The notes under the pieces were generated by a model. It was given only the letters and a program-made list of their open reading frames with translations, was not told the DNA's origin and did no database searches. Shown piece after piece: positions 17,131 to 26,049 of a stretch of DNA of 64,000 nt. The stretch comes from Parvularcula sp. BBD 1991-13 (GTDB taxonomy: Bacteria; Pseudomonadota; Alphaproteobacteria; Caulobacterales; Parvularculaceae), in contig LYSZ01000004.1 of NCBI GenBank assembly GCA_001657385.1, forward strand, positions 1 to 64,000, in the 5' to 3' direction. The translations under genes were made by a program, and so were the position numbers. Each line of letters begins with the position of its first letter. Position 1 is the stretch's first letter.

Positions 17131-18437
17131 TGCGCCTGGGTCTCTTCGGGCGCCTGGGCCTCCTCGGGCGCCTGCGCGTGCGGCTGGAACAGCCGGCCCT
17201 TTTCCGTCCACAGCGCCGCGGCGAGGGCGAACAGGCCCAGCGTCGCGAAGCCGATCAGGATCGGCATGGTCGTGCCGTCGTAAAAGCGGCCGATGATCCC
17301 GCCGATCAGCCCGGCGATGGTGGTGCCGGCGAAGCCCGTCGCCGCCGCCGCCGCCCCGGCGTTCTGTCCCATGGGCTCCATCGCCATCGCGGTGCAGTTG
17401 GGACCGATCAGGCCGAGGCAGAAAAACGCAACGCTCATGAACGCCATGAACAGCAGGAACGTCTCCCCCGACGACCCGGCGACGGCAAGATGCGCAAGGC
17501 TTGTGGCGAGAAAGACGATCAGCGCCCCGTGGCACAGGCGGCGCATGCCGAAACGCGAGACAAGGCGGGCGTTGATAAGGGTTGCGGTCCCCAGCGACGC
17601 GGCGATGGCGGCGAAGGCGATGGCGAAGTTCTGCCCGAGTTCGAAGGTTTCGAGGAAAATCTGCTCTGCGGCGCTGATGTAACCGAACAGCGCGCCGAAG
17701 CACAGGGCGGAAACAAGGGTGTACCCGATGGAAATCCGATTGCGGAGGAATGTCGCATAGGCCGCCGCGACAGCCCCCGGACGCAGGGTTTTGCGGTTTT
17801 CCGGCGCGAGCGTTTCCGGCGCCCGCAGGCCGACCCAGACCGTCAGCACCAGGCCGTATGCAAGAAGCGCCAGGAAAATGCCGCGCCATGGAAAGGCCAG
17901 CAGGATCAGTTGCCCGAGGCCGGGCGCGAGGATCGGCGCGGCCATGAAAATGGTGATCGCGAGCGACATCACCTCGGCCATCTTCCGGCCGGCGCACTGG
18001 TCGCGGACAATCGCGATCACGGCGACCCGCGTCGCAGCGGTCATCACGCCCTGGAAGGCGCGCGCCGCCAGGAGCATCGAGAAGGTCGCGGCGACCACGC
18101 TCAGCAGCGATCCCGTCACATAGCCCGCCAGCGACCACATCAGCACGCGCTTGCGCCCGAACCGGTCCACAAGGGGGCCGAAAAAAAGCTGCGCCACGCC
18201 GTTGCTGACTACATAGATCACAATGATCAGTTGACGGTCGTTATCGTGCAGCGCGCCGAGATCGGCGCCGATCTGGCCGAGCGCCGGCAGCATCATGTCG
18301 ATGGCGAGGGCGTTCAGCGCCATCACCGCGGCGGTGAGGGCGACAAGCTCGACGAAGGGGAGCCGCGGCGCGGTCTTCGGCGAGGATCCCGGCCCGGCGG
18401 GCGGCGACGGGACGGCGGATTTTGAAGGAACATCCAT
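17127..18437 (-). CDS. Bcr/CflA-type multidrug MFS transporter
   Basis: A 436-residue protein with 12 membrane helices. The signature of drug:H+ antiporters is present: DMMLPALGQIGADLG in helix 1, GPLVDRFGRKRVL between helices 2 and 3, and a motif-C-like glycine-rich helix 5 (ILAPGLGQLILL). These carriers export drugs or sulfonamides. The C-terminal tail is a Glu/Gln/Ala repeat (APEEAQAPEETQ). It is coupled to rimM by a four-base overlap, so transporter expression may follow ribosome-assembly expression. Confidence 0.85.
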   Translation of the reverse strand: MDVPSKSAVPSPPAGPGSSPKTAPRLPFVELVALTAAVMALNALAIDMMLPALGQIGADLGALHDNDRQLIIVIYVVSNGVAQLFFGPLVDRFGRKRVLMWSLAGYVTGSLLSVVAATFSMLLAARAFQGVMTAATRVAVIAIVRDQCAGRKMAEVMSLAITIFMAAPILAPGLGQLILLAFPWRGIFLALLAYGLVLTVWVGLRAPETLAPENRKTLRPGAVAAAYATFLRNRISIGYTLVSALCFGALFGYISAAEQIFLETFELGQNFAIAFAAIAASLGTATLINARLVSRFGMRRLCHGALIVFLATSLAHLAVAGSSGETFLLFMAFMSVAFFCLGLIGPNCTAMAMEPMGQNAGAAAAATGFAGTTIAGLIGGIIGRFYDGTTMPILIGFATLGLFALAAALWTEKGRLFQPHAQAPEEAQAPEETQAQ

Positions 18438-18495
18438 GGCGCCGGGTTACGCCCGCGGGGCCCGGTTGGCAATGGGGCGGGACGCGCCTGGAGGC

Positions 18496-19677
18496 TTACC
18501 CGGCGCGGCGCTCGGCCGCGGCGAGATCGAGGGCGTCGAGGGCGCCTTCGCGGTCGCGCCGGTCGTCGATTGCCGCGGCCGCCTTGCGATAGGCCGCGGC
18601 AAGGGCGGGCGACGCGGCGGCGCCGTTGGCGATGGCTTCCAGGGCCAGCCGCTGATCGCGGCTCGTGTCGATCCCGGCGAAACCGTCGAACCAGGCGTCG
18701 ACAAGCGCCCCGGAGGCGGGCAGGTCGGGCGCGGCCGTTTCCAGCAGAACGCGCATGTCGCGGTCGCCGTCGATCCGCCCGGCGGCGGCGGCCAGCGCCA
18801 GCGCCCGCTGGTCCGGGGTCAGCGCGCCGCTTTCGAGCAGCGCTTCGGCGGCCTTGCGCAAATCGTGATCGCCGTCGATGCGCCCGTAAAGGCGTATGAC
18901 CTGCGCCATGCCTGCGTCGTCGAGGGGGCCGGCGGCGGCGCTTTCAATCAGCTTGCGGATATCGTGGGCGCTTTCCATGCCGCGCGCCGCCTCAAGGAGC
19001 GAGCGAACCGCCGGCGCGCCGATCCCGTCCGTCTCCAGAAGGCCGCTCAGCGTCAGGCGCAGATCCTGATCGTTTTCCATTCGTCGCAAAATGTCGCTCA
19101 ACGCCGCGATGTCCGCGCCGGACAATTCGTGCAGGTCGTTCAGGGCCAGGACATACCGCCTGACGGCGAGGTCGCTTTCAAGGGCGGCGATTTCGGCCAG
19201 CGCCGCGCCGGCCCCCGCGCTGTCGAGGATCGCCCGGACGCGCTGGTCCGCCTGCACCCCGCTGACGCGCATGAAGGTGGCGAACGCCGCCGCGGCGCCG
19301 GCCTCAGCCTCGGCGCCCTCGGCTTCCTCCCCGTCGCGGAAATAGCGTCGGCGCACCCCGTCCCGGCGCGGCTCGAAAATCGCCTTTTCCGAGCGGGCGT
19401 CCCTCTCAAGCGCGATCCACAGCTTGCCGTCGAGGCTCGCCACGTCGTCGCCTTCGGCGTTAAGGGTGAAGTCGCCGCGCCATTCCGCTTCGACTTCAAG
19501 CGCGTCGCCGCGGTAGCGGAACGCGCCCTGGTCGCCCTCGCGAACAAAGGCGACCGTGCGCGAGTCGTCCGCGTCGAAATCGATATCCACAGTCCTGTCG
19601 CGAAGGGCGCCGGCGTAAAACGCCGCGACGATGATGGCGGCGCCGGTGAGCCAGGCGAGCGTGCGCAGGTTTTTCAT
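18496..19677 (-). CDS. Anchored protein with ~36-residue alpha-helical repeats
   Basis: A 393-residue protein with an N-terminal membrane anchor (LAWLTGAAIIVAAFYAGAL), a beta-rich part to about residue 110, and then about six helical repeats. Each repeat contains a DxDxR element followed by a helix, for example MENDQDLRLTLSGLL, MESAHDIRKLIESA, IDGDHDLRKAAEALLE, IDGDRDMRVLLETA and IDTSRDQRLALEAI. Such units recur in the C-terminal part of some BlaR1/M56-like and secreted alphaproteobacterial proteins; the family name is not certain. It may be a periplasmic scaffold. The gene lies upstream of the Bcr/CflA-rimM pair on the same strand. Confidence 0.7.
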   Translation of the reverse strand: MKNLRTLAWLTGAAIIVAAFYAGALRDRTVDIDFDADDSRTVAFVREGDQGAFRYRGDALEVEAEWRGDFTLNAEGDDVASLDGKLWIALERDARSEKAIFEPRRDGVRRRYFRDGEEAEGAEAEAGAAAAFATFMRVSGVQADQRVRAILDSAGAGAALAEIAALESDLAVRRYVLALNDLHELSGADIAALSDILRRMENDQDLRLTLSGLLETDGIGAPAVRSLLEAARGMESAHDIRKLIESAAAGPLDDAGMAQVIRLYGRIDGDHDLRKAAEALLESGALTPDQRALALAAAAGRIDGDRDMRVLLETAAPDLPASGALVDAWFDGFAGIDTSRDQRLALEAIANGAAASPALAAAYRKAAAAIDDRRDREGALDALDLAAAERRAG

Positions 19678-19763
19678 GGGCGAACCCCGTGCGTCGTCGG
19701 TCGGTCGTCAGTCGTCAATCTGTCTTCATTCTAGGCGGTCCGGCGCGCGATGGGAACTGTTCG

Positions 19764-20948
19764 TCAGCCGCCGGCGTCGCCCCCCGGCCTCGGCTCGCCG
19801 TTTTCCGCCCTGCTGTCCGCGTGCGGCGCGGCGGCGAGATACGCGGTCCCGCGCATTTCCCTGAGCCTGGAGGCCGTGCGCTCGAACTCGAACGCGCCGT
19901 CGCCGGTGCGGTAAAGCGCTTCGGGCTCGGTCTCGGCGGAACAGACCAGCTTGGCCCGGGCGTCGTAGAGCGTGTCGACAAGGGTGACGAAGCGTTTCGC
20001 CTCGTTGCGGCTTTCCGGCCCCATCTGCGGGATGCGGTCGATGAAAAACGCGCCGTAGTGGCGAGTGAGGGCGAGGTAGTCCTCTGCGCCGAGGGGGCGT
20101 GCGCACAGTTCCGCAAAATCGAACCGCGCCGCGCCCCTGGCCGCGCGGCTGACCGTCAGGGTGCGCCCCTTCACGGCGAAGGTCTCGCGCCGCTCGCGCG
20201 CGCCGCAGATCATCCGCGCCCAGGCCGCATCCATGGCCGCGTCCGCGTCCGGGCCCAGCGGGGTGTAATAGACGGGCGCGCCCTCAAGCTTTTCCAGGCG
20301 GTAATCCCGCGCGGCGGCGAGTTCGAGGATGTCGAGCCGTTCCTTCAGCATGTCGATGAACGGCGTGAACAACTGCCGGTTGACGCCGTTCCGGTAAAGA
20401 TGGTCCGGCGGCCGGTTCGAGGTGGCGACCACGATGACGCCATGGTCGAAAAGCGCGCTGAAGAGCCGGCCGAGCAGCATCGCGTCGGCGATGTCCGTGA
20501 CCTGCAACTCGTCGAAGCACAAAAGCCTCGCCGCCGCGGCGATGTCGTGCGCGACAAGGGGAATGGGATCGTCGGGCGCCTTGCGCGACCAGGCCCCGTG
20601 CCTGCGCCGCTCGGCCGCCGGCGCGGCGCGCCAGGCGGCGATGCGCTCGTGGATGTCGACCATGAATTCATGGAAGTGCGCGCGCCGTTTGGCCGCATAC
20701 GCCGTATTGTTGAAAAAGAGATCCATCAGGAGGGTCTTGCCGCGGCCCACGCCGCCCCAGAGATAAAGCCCGCGCGGCGGCGCCGGGCGGCTCCCGAACA
20801 GTCCCGCCAGCGGGCCGGCGCGGCGTCGCGTCAGGGCGGCGGCGAGCGCCTGGAGGCGATCGACGGCGTCTTCCTGGGCCGGATCGGGCGCAAGCTCGCC
20901 CGCGTCAACGAGCGCCTGGTATCGCGGACGCGGTCCCCTCTTCGTCAT
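19764..20948 (-). CDS. zapE: Cell division protein ZapE (AFG1-like ATPase)
   Basis: A 394-residue P-loop ATPase. Walker A is WGGVGRGKTLLMDLFF and Walker B is LLCFDELQVTDIADAM; RRAHFHEFMVDIHERI and TSNRPPDHLYRNGVNRQLF are diagnostic for the AFG1/ZapE family. ZapE interacts with FtsZ during constriction. The ATG at 20948 is chosen because MTKRGPRPRYQALV matches the family N-terminus; an upstream frame would add a basic tail. Confidence 0.93.
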   Translation of the reverse strand: MTKRGPRPRYQALVDAGELAPDPAQEDAVDRLQALAAALTRRRAGPLAGLFGSRPAPPRGLYLWGGVGRGKTLLMDLFFNNTAYAAKRRAHFHEFMVDIHERIAAWRAAPAAERRRHGAWSRKAPDDPIPLVAHDIAAAARLLCFDELQVTDIADAMLLGRLFSALFDHGVIVVATSNRPPDHLYRNGVNRQLFTPFIDMLKERLDILELAAARDYRLEKLEGAPVYYTPLGPDADAAMDAAWARMICGARERRETFAVKGRTLTVSRAARGAARFDFAELCARPLGAEDYLALTRHYGAFFIDRIPQMGPESRNEAKRFVTLVDTLYDARAKLVCSAETEPEALYRTGDGAFEFERTASRLREMRGTAYLAAAPHADSRAENGEPRPGGDAGG

Positions 20949-21009
20949 GGTCCGGGCTATAGCCGCTTTGCGCGAGCGCGTCACGGGGCCCCTCAAATCA
21001 GCGCGCGTC

Positions 21010-21441
21010 CTAGTCGTTCGGCCGGGCGGGGCGGTTCCCGTTCTCATCCAGGATCATGGCGCCGTCCTCCTTGAAGAGGGGGCCATGCGGCAGGCGCGTC
21101 AGCAGATCCAGCACCGTTTCCGACGGACGGCACAACCGCACGCCCTTCGGAGAAACGACGATGGGCCGGTTCACCAGCACGGGATGCGCCAGCATGGCCT
21201 CCAGCAGCGTTTCGTCGCTCACCGTCTCGTCAAGCAGGCCGAGTTCGGCCGCCGGCGATTTGGTCGTGCGCAGGGCGGTCCGCGGCGTCAGGCCGGCGGC
21301 GGCGAACAGCGCCAGCAATTGCGGCCGCGTCCAGCCGACGCGCAGATAGTCGACGATCTCGTGGTCTTCCCCGGACTTGCGGATAATGTCGAGCACGTTG
21401 CGGGAGGTGCCGCAGTCGGGATTGTGGTGAATGACGATCAT
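21010..21441 (-). CDS. arsC: Arsenate reductase ArsC (glutaredoxin-dependent type)
   Basis: A 143-residue thioredoxin-fold protein. The active site is HHNPDCGTSRNVL, with the single catalytic Cys of the glutaredoxin-coupled ArsC class, and the arginine site is PIVVSPKGVRLCRPSE. It reduces arsenate to arsenite for export. Last gene of the arsR-arsI-acr3-arsC operon, three bases after the acr3 stop. Confidence 0.93.
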   Translation of the reverse strand: MIVIHHNPDCGTSRNVLDIIRKSGEDHEIVDYLRVGWTRPQLLALFAAAGLTPRTALRTTKSPAAELGLLDETVSDETLLEAMLAHPVLVNRPIVVSPKGVRLCRPSETVLDLLTRLPHGPLFKEDGAMILDENGNRPARPND

Positions 21442-21444
21442 GGC

Positions 21445-22491
21445 TCAGCTTTCCGCAAAGCGCCGCCGGGTGCGGTTGGCGAGGGCGACCAGCGAGAGCA
21501 TGACCGGCACTTCGACCAGCACCCCGACAACCGTTGCCAGCGCCGCGCCTGAGTTCAGCCCGAACAGGCTGATGGCCACGGCCACGGCGAGTTCGAAAAA
21601 GTTCGATGTGCCGATCATCGCGCAAGGAGCGGCGATGCGGTGGGGCACTTTCAGGACATAGGCCGCGCCGTAGGCGAGGGCGAAAATCCCGTAACTCTGT
21701 ATCAGGATCGGCACGGCGATCAGCACAATGATGAAGGGCTTTGAAAGAAGAACTTCGCCCTGCAATCCGAACAGGATCGCCACGGTGGCGACCAGGCCGA
21801 TGACCGACATCGGCTTGATCCGTGCGGTGAACGCCTCCACGGCGTCGGCCGATCCGAGGGCGCGCCGCGTCATCAGGCCGGCGGCCAGGGGCAGGGCGAC
21901 GTAAAGAACGGTCGCAAGAACGAGCGTTTCCCAAGGCACGGCGATATCCGTCACTCCCAGGAGAAAGGCGACGATCGGGGCGAAGGCGACAACCATGATG
22001 AGATCGTTCGCCGAGACCTGCACCAGCGTATAGGTGGGGTCTCCGCGCGTCAGTTGAGACCATACGAACACCATCGCCGTGCAGGGCGCGGCGCCCAGAA
22101 GAATGAGGCCCGCCGTATACTGCGCCGCGTCCTGGGGCGATATCAACGGCGCGAATACGATATCGAAGAACAAAACGGCCAGCAGCGCCATGGTGAAAGG
22201 CTTGATCAGCCAGTTTACCGTCAGTGTAATGAGCAGTCCTTTCGGCTGGCGCGCGATCCCGGCGACGGCGCCGAGATCGACGCCGACCATCATGGGATAG
22301 ACCATGGCCCAGATCAGCGCCGCGACGACCAGGTTGATGGACGCCGCCTGCGCGGCCGCGATGGCGTTGAAGGCGCCGGGAGCGAGCGCGCCGCCGCCGA
22401 TTCCGGCGACCATCGCCAGGGCGACCCAGAGGGACAGGTAGCGTTCGAAAACGCCGAGGTCGCCGTCGCCGGTCTTCGTAATCTCGGTCAT
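21445..22491 (-). CDS. acr3: Arsenite efflux permease of the ACR3 family
   Basis: A 348-residue protein with ten membrane helices. Key elements are the conserved Cys in [33 protein letters not shown] and the [19 protein letters not shown] segment of helix 9. It extrudes arsenite using the proton gradient. It starts eight bases after the arsI stop and is followed by arsC. Confidence 0.95.
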   Translation of the reverse strand: MTEITKTGDGDLGVFERYLSLWVALAMVAGIGGGALAPGAFNAIAAAQAASINLVVAALIWAMVYPMMVGVDLGAVAGIARQPKGLLITLTVNWLIKPFTMALLAVLFFDIVFAPLISPQDAAQYTAGLILLGAAPCTAMVFVWSQLTRGDPTYTLVQVSANDLIMVVAFAPIVAFLLGVTDIAVPWETLVLATVLYVALPLAAGLMTRRALGSADAVEAFTARIKPMSVIGLVATVAILFGLQGEVLLSKPFIIVLIAVPILIQSYGIFALAYGAAYVLKVPHRIAAPCAMIGTSNFFELAVAVAISLFGLNSGAALATVVGVLVEVPVMLSLVALANRTRRRFAES

Positions 22492-22499
22492 GGGAAGCC

Positions 22500-22925
22500 T
22501 TACGGGCCGGTGGCGGGGGAATCGGCGTGCAAATCCGCTTCCGCGCCATAGGTTTCACTGTCGGCATAGGTCTGAAACAGCTCCCAGACCGTGCCGTGAG
22601 GATCTTTCAGCCAGTACTTGTTGCTCCGGGCGTAGCAGCATTGAGTCTGCTTTTCCGGCGCGAGATCGGCGTGACCGTCCAGCCTTTCGGCGAAGGCGGC
22701 AAGCTCCGCCTCGGTCTCGATGGAGACGCCCACATGATCCAGTCCCGTCGCGCCCGCGCCGGGCCGCGCCCGCGTCGACACCGAGACGTTGGCGCGCGGA
22801 TCGTCGAGCAGCCATTTGGCGTAGTCCGGCTCCAGCCTGGTCGGCGGCTCGCCGAAAAGGGCCGTGTAAAAGGCGACGGACCGGTCGAGATCGTCGGTCT
22901 TGAAATGCAGGTGCAGTCTTTTCAT
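22500..22925 (-). CDS. arsI: ArsI/CadI-family VOC dioxygenase (C-As lyase)
   Basis: A 141-residue vicinal-oxygen-chelate protein. The metal ligands expected for ArsI can be placed: a His near residue 5-7, H64 in GLDHVGVS, and E115 in [10 protein letters not shown]. The vicinal cysteine pair that binds trivalent organoarsenicals is at C96-C97 (QTQCCYARS). ArsI splits the C-As bond of methylarsenite, making arsenite for the Acr3 pump. The ATG at 22925 shares one base with the arsR stop (TGATG), so the two are coupled. Confidence 0.88.
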   Translation of the reverse strand: MKRLHLHFKTDDLDRSVAFYTALFGEPPTRLEPDYAKWLLDDPRANVSVSTRARPGAGATGLDHVGVSIETEAELAAFAERLDGHADLAPEKQTQCCYARSNKYWLKDPHGTVWELFQTYADSETYGAEADLHADSPATGP

Positions 22926-23251
22926 CACGCGCTCTCCTTGATGACGTAAGGGCCGCAAAGGCGTTTGTCGCCGCCGCAGCAATCGGCCAGGAGGAAGTCT
23001 ATGAGGGCCCTGACCCCGCCGTAATCGGCGGCGTAAATGACGCTGCGCCCTTCCTTGCGGGAGAGGATCAGGCCCGCCCGTTCCAGCGCCTTGAGGTGAA
23101 AGGACATGGTCGGCGCCGGGGTTTCCATCGACGCCGCGAGGGCGCCGGCCGCCATGCCCGCCGGTCCCGCCTGGATCAACGCTTTCAGCGTGTTCAGCCG
23201 CGCCGGCTGGGACAGCGCCGAGAAAGCTTGGACAGCGTTTGAAGTTTCCAT
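22925..23251 (-). CDS. arsR: ArsR-family metalloregulatory repressor
   Basis: A 108-residue winged-helix regulator: FSALSQPARLNTLKALI, the recognition helix region PAPTMSFHLKALERAGLI and the wing RKEGRSVIYAA. A C-terminal Cys pair plus one (LLADCCGGDKRLCG) is a likely As(III) site, as in C-terminal-sensing ArsR proteins; the classical alpha-3 CVC motif is absent. First gene of the operon, with its own operator just upstream. Confidence 0.92.
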   Translation of the reverse strand: METSNAVQAFSALSQPARLNTLKALIQAGPAGMAAGALAASMETPAPTMSFHLKALERAGLILSRKEGRSVIYAADYGGVRALIDFLLADCCGGDKRLCGPYVIKESA

Positions 23252-23257
23252 AATTCG

Positions 23258-23273
23258 ATAATTATGAAATTAT
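23258..23273. promoter_or_regulatory. Probable ArsR operator
   Basis: A 6-4-6 palindrome (ATAATT ATGA AATTAT) lies six bases upstream of the arsR start in an island of A/T in otherwise GC-rich DNA. Its position, overlapping the expected promoter and ribosome-binding region, fits autorepression by ArsR released by arsenite. Confidence 0.6.
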
Positions 23274-23470
23274 AAAAATAATGTCAATCCCCGTTACGCA
23301 CAGGGCCATTACGCATAGGTGCAGGGAGGCGTGCGCCTGCGCCTCATAAGATGACGATAACCGCGCTGCGACGCTTCACGCTTCGAAGTTCATGCTTGTG
23401 GGAGGGAGGGAGGGCAGGCGTTTCGACCGGCGGCGGGCCGTTTCGGCGTTGCTCAAATTCAGCCCGGCGC

Positions 23471-23758
23471 TTACTTCCGGCGTGCCAGAAGCCGAGCGAC
23501 GATCCAGATCGGGACGACTACGGCGGCGCCGATGAGCAGATAAGCGCCAAGGGTCATGAAGACCTCGCCGACATTGTCTCCGATCGCGGCGATGACGTCG
23601 CGCGCGCCGGAAAAGATCCCGCTCCAGAACGCTCGCGGGCTGAGTCCGAAAAACGAGAACACCGCGCCGACGATGATGCTGGCGACGACAAGTTTCAGGA
23701 TGGCGCCGCCGGCGTTGCGGCCGAGAATGCGCGATTTGAGACTATCGTTTTCCGCCAT
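23471..23758 (-). CDS. DUF6460-like small membrane protein
   Basis: A 95-residue protein with two membrane helices (residues ~19-41 and ~65-90) separated by SPRAFWSGIFSGARDVIAAIGD. The pattern LKLVVASIIVGAVFSFFGLSPR followed by a Trp-containing amphipathic segment fits DUF6460 of alphaproteobacteria, whose function is unknown. The start at 23758 removes a basic, non-hydrophobic extension. It lies downstream of mscS on the same strand. Confidence 0.65.
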   Translation of the reverse strand: MAENDSLKSRILGRNAGGAILKLVVASIIVGAVFSFFGLSPRAFWSGIFSGARDVIAAIGDNVGEVFMTLGAYLLIGAAVVVPIWIVARLLARRK

Positions 23759-23920
23759 GGCGGACCTCGCTTTGCGGCGCCCGTGAATCCCTTCGCCGAC
23801 TTTATCGGCGGGCCTGTCCCGATGCAATTGACCCAGATGCAGTTGACGAAGGTGATCGGGGCCGGGCCTGCGCTCGCCCGGCCGCGCTCAGGCCCGGCTC
23901 GGGCTTCGCTCGGGCCCGGC

Positions 23921-24787
23921 TCAGGCGGCGCTTTCCTGGACCACGGTTCTGGTCGGGAACGGGATCGACACCCCTTCGGCGTCGAAGCGTTCCTTCACCG
24001 CCTTGACCAGCGTCCACTTCACGCCGAAGTAATCGCCTCCTTCGACCCATACGCGGCAGACGATGTTGACCGAGGAATCGCCAAGCTCGTCGACTTCGAT
24101 CACCGGCGCAGGCTCGGACTTGATGCGCGTTTCCTTGCCGACTTCCTCGCCGATCAGCCGCTTGGCCTTGTCGAGGTCGTCGCCATAGGAAACCCCGAAC
24201 ACGAGATCGACGCGCCGGGTCGGATAGCCGGCGTAGTTGGTGATGACGTCGTCGAAAATCTTGCCATTCGGAATGATGATTTTCTTGTTGTCCGGCGTCG
24301 CCAGTTCCGTCGTGAACAGACCGATCTGCTTGACGGTTCCCGACTTCCCGGCCGCTTCGACGAAATCGCCCACGTCGAAGGGTCTGAAGCCGAGCATCAT
24401 CACGCCCGAGGCCACATGACCGAGGGTGCCTTGCAGCGCCAGGCCGATGGCCAGGCCCGCCGCGCCGATGATCGCGGCGAAGCTGGTCGTCGGCACGCCG
24501 AAGACGCCGAGCGTCGTGATGATGACGAGGGCGACCAGGCCGTAATAGACAAGGCTCGACAGGAAGCCGCCGAGGGTCTGGTCGATGCGCCCGCTCCTGT
24601 CCATCGCCTTGCGCACGAGGCCGCGCATCCGCCCCGCGACCCACATACCGATGACGAGAACCGCCAGGGCGCCGACCACGCTCGGCAAAAACGCGACCGC
24701 CTTTTCCACAAGTCCGTTGATGAAGGTGACGGCGACGTCTATGTTCTGTCCGGCTGCGCCGGCCGCCGCGGCTGAAATCAAGTGCAT
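23921..24787 (-). CDS. mscS: Small-conductance mechanosensitive channel, MscS family
   Basis: A 288-residue protein with three N-terminal membrane helices. The pore helix reads GAAGLAIGLALQGTLGHVASGVMMLGFRPFDVGDFVEAAG (in part) and is followed by the beta domain (TPDNKKIIIPNGKIFDDVITNY) typical of MscS. It opens under hypo-osmotic membrane tension. The ATG at 24787 follows AGGGAGAGAACG and gives the usual N-terminus. Confidence 0.93.
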   Translation of the reverse strand: MHLISAAAAGAAGQNIDVAVTFINGLVEKAVAFLPSVVGALAVLVIGMWVAGRMRGLVRKAMDRSGRIDQTLGGFLSSLVYYGLVALVIITTLGVFGVPTTSFAAIIGAAGLAIGLALQGTLGHVASGVMMLGFRPFDVGDFVEAAGKSGTVKQIGLFTTELATPDNKKIIIPNGKIFDDVITNYAGYPTRRVDLVFGVSYGDDLDKAKRLIGEEVGKETRIKSEPAPVIEVDELGDSSVNIVCRVWVEGGDYFGVKWTLVKAVKERFDAEGVSIPFPTRTVVQESAA

Positions 24788-24999
24788 GTCGTTCTCTCCC
24801 TGCCTGCTGGCGCACGTGCTTACTGCGATCCGATGCGCGTGAAAAGCGTTCGCGCGGCTTTTCAAAACCTTTGCGGCGGAATTGCGGCGGCGCTTCGCGC
24901 GCCCCGCGGCGCCGCCGCCCGCGGCCGCTTTCGGTGAAGACTTATCCTCAGCCATGCGCCGGACGCATAGGATGCCGGCGCATCAACCGGGACAAGCCC

Positions 25000-25470
25000 A
25001 TGCAGATTTCACAGGCCGGCGCAGACTTCATCAAGTCCTGGGAAGGGTTCGAGGCGCGCGCCTACCGGGACGCGGGCGGCGTTTGGACCATCGGTTATGG
25101 GCATACGGAGGGATTTGCCGACGGCCGCTTCGACGCCGGTTCCGTCATCACGCAACAGGACGCCACGAAGCTTCTTTACAGGGACCTTGAGCCGCGCGAG
25201 GAGGCGGTCTCCGGCGCGGCCAAGGTCGCGCTCGCCCAGCACGAGTTCGACGCTTTGGCGAGCCTTGTCTTCAACATCGGCGCCGGCGGCTTTCGGACCT
25301 CGACGGTTCTGCGCCTTCTGAACGAGGGCGACCGCGCCGGCGCCGGCGCGGCGTTTCTGATGTGGGACAAGATTACGATTAACGCAGAGCTGCGGACCTG
25401 CGCCGGCCTGCAACGCCGGCGTCAGGCCGAAAGCGAGATGTTTCTCAAAGGGCTGTATCGGCCGGCTTGA
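25000..25470 (+). CDS. Phage-type lysozyme (GH24)
   Basis: A 156-residue muramidase. The GH24 site SWEGFEARAYRDAGGVWTIGYGHT contains the catalytic Glu, the Asp/Thr pair and the usual spacing; LAQHEFDALASLVFNIG and the C-terminal GLQRRRQAESEMFL complete the T4-lysozyme pattern. It cleaves the MurNAc-GlcNAc bond. There is no signal peptide, as in endolysins that depend on a holin. No other phage genes are nearby, so it may be a domesticated endolysin. It overlaps the end of msrB by 26 bases in convergent orientation. Confidence 0.9.
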   Translation: MQISQAGADFIKSWEGFEARAYRDAGGVWTIGYGHTEGFADGRFDAGSVITQQDATKLLYRDLEPREEAVSGAAKVALAQHEFDALASLVFNIGAGGFRTSTVLRLLNEGDRAGAGAAFLMWDKITINAELRTCAGLQRRRQAESEMFLKGLYRPA

Positions 25471-25981
25471 AGACCAGCGCCACGCCGTTGTTGCAATAGC
25501 GCAGGCCCGTCGGCGCCGGACCGTCCTCGAAAACATGGCCCTGATGGCCGCCGCACCGCGCGCAGTGATACTCCGTACGCGGCAAAAGCAGCTTGTAATC
25601 CGTCTTGGTGTCGAGCGCGTTCGGCAGATGGTCGTAAAAGGACGGCCAGCCGGTGCCGCTGTCGAACTTGGTTTCCGAGGAGAAAAGATCGTAGCCGCAG
25701 CCGGCGCAAGCGTAGACGCCGGCGCGCTTTTCCTCGTTCAGCGGGCTGGTGTGCCGGCGCTCCGTCGCCTCCCGGCGCAGAACCGCATAGGCTTCGGGCG
25801 ACAGGCGCTCTTTCCATTCCTTTTCGGAAAGCTGCCATTTGTCGTAGTCGGGGATGGCTGACGGGTCGGGGCCTTGCTTGGCCATGTCTTCCTCCTTCGC
25901 CGCGGCCGCGCGGGCCGCGGCGGCGGCCAGGATACCGCCGGCGAGGCCCGCCGTCACGCGGCGTCTGGTTGGGTTGGTCAT
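25445..25981 (-). CDS. msrB: Peptide-methionine (R)-S-oxide reductase, Tat-exported
   Basis: A 178-residue protein. The N-terminus TRRRVTAGLAGGILAAAAARAAAA is a twin-arginine signal with an Ala-rich core. The MsrB domain has the zinc Cys pairs CAGCGYDLF and CARCGGHQGHVFEDG, the substrate site GTGWPSFYD and the catalytic Cys in GLRYCNNGVAL. It repairs methionine sulfoxide in periplasmic proteins. Family members end shortly after the catalytic Cys, as here. Confidence 0.93.
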   Translation of the reverse strand: MTNPTRRRVTAGLAGGILAAAAARAAAAKEEDMAKQGPDPSAIPDYDKWQLSEKEWKERLSPEAYAVLRREATERRHTSPLNEEKRAGVYACAGCGYDLFSSETKFDSGTGWPSFYDHLPNALDTKTDYKLLLPRTEYHCARCGGHQGHVFEDGPAPTGLRYCNNGVALVFKPADTAL

Positions 25982-26049
25982 GTTGTCGTCTCGCGTTGCC
26001 TGTTGATCGCCTGTTGATCATTCGGCCCCTTACGTAGGGCGCGGCGATC

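Noticed and set aside
25000-25470. Prophage around the lysozyme gene
   Set aside because: No holin, tail, head or integrase genes within reach; both neighbours are housekeeping genes.
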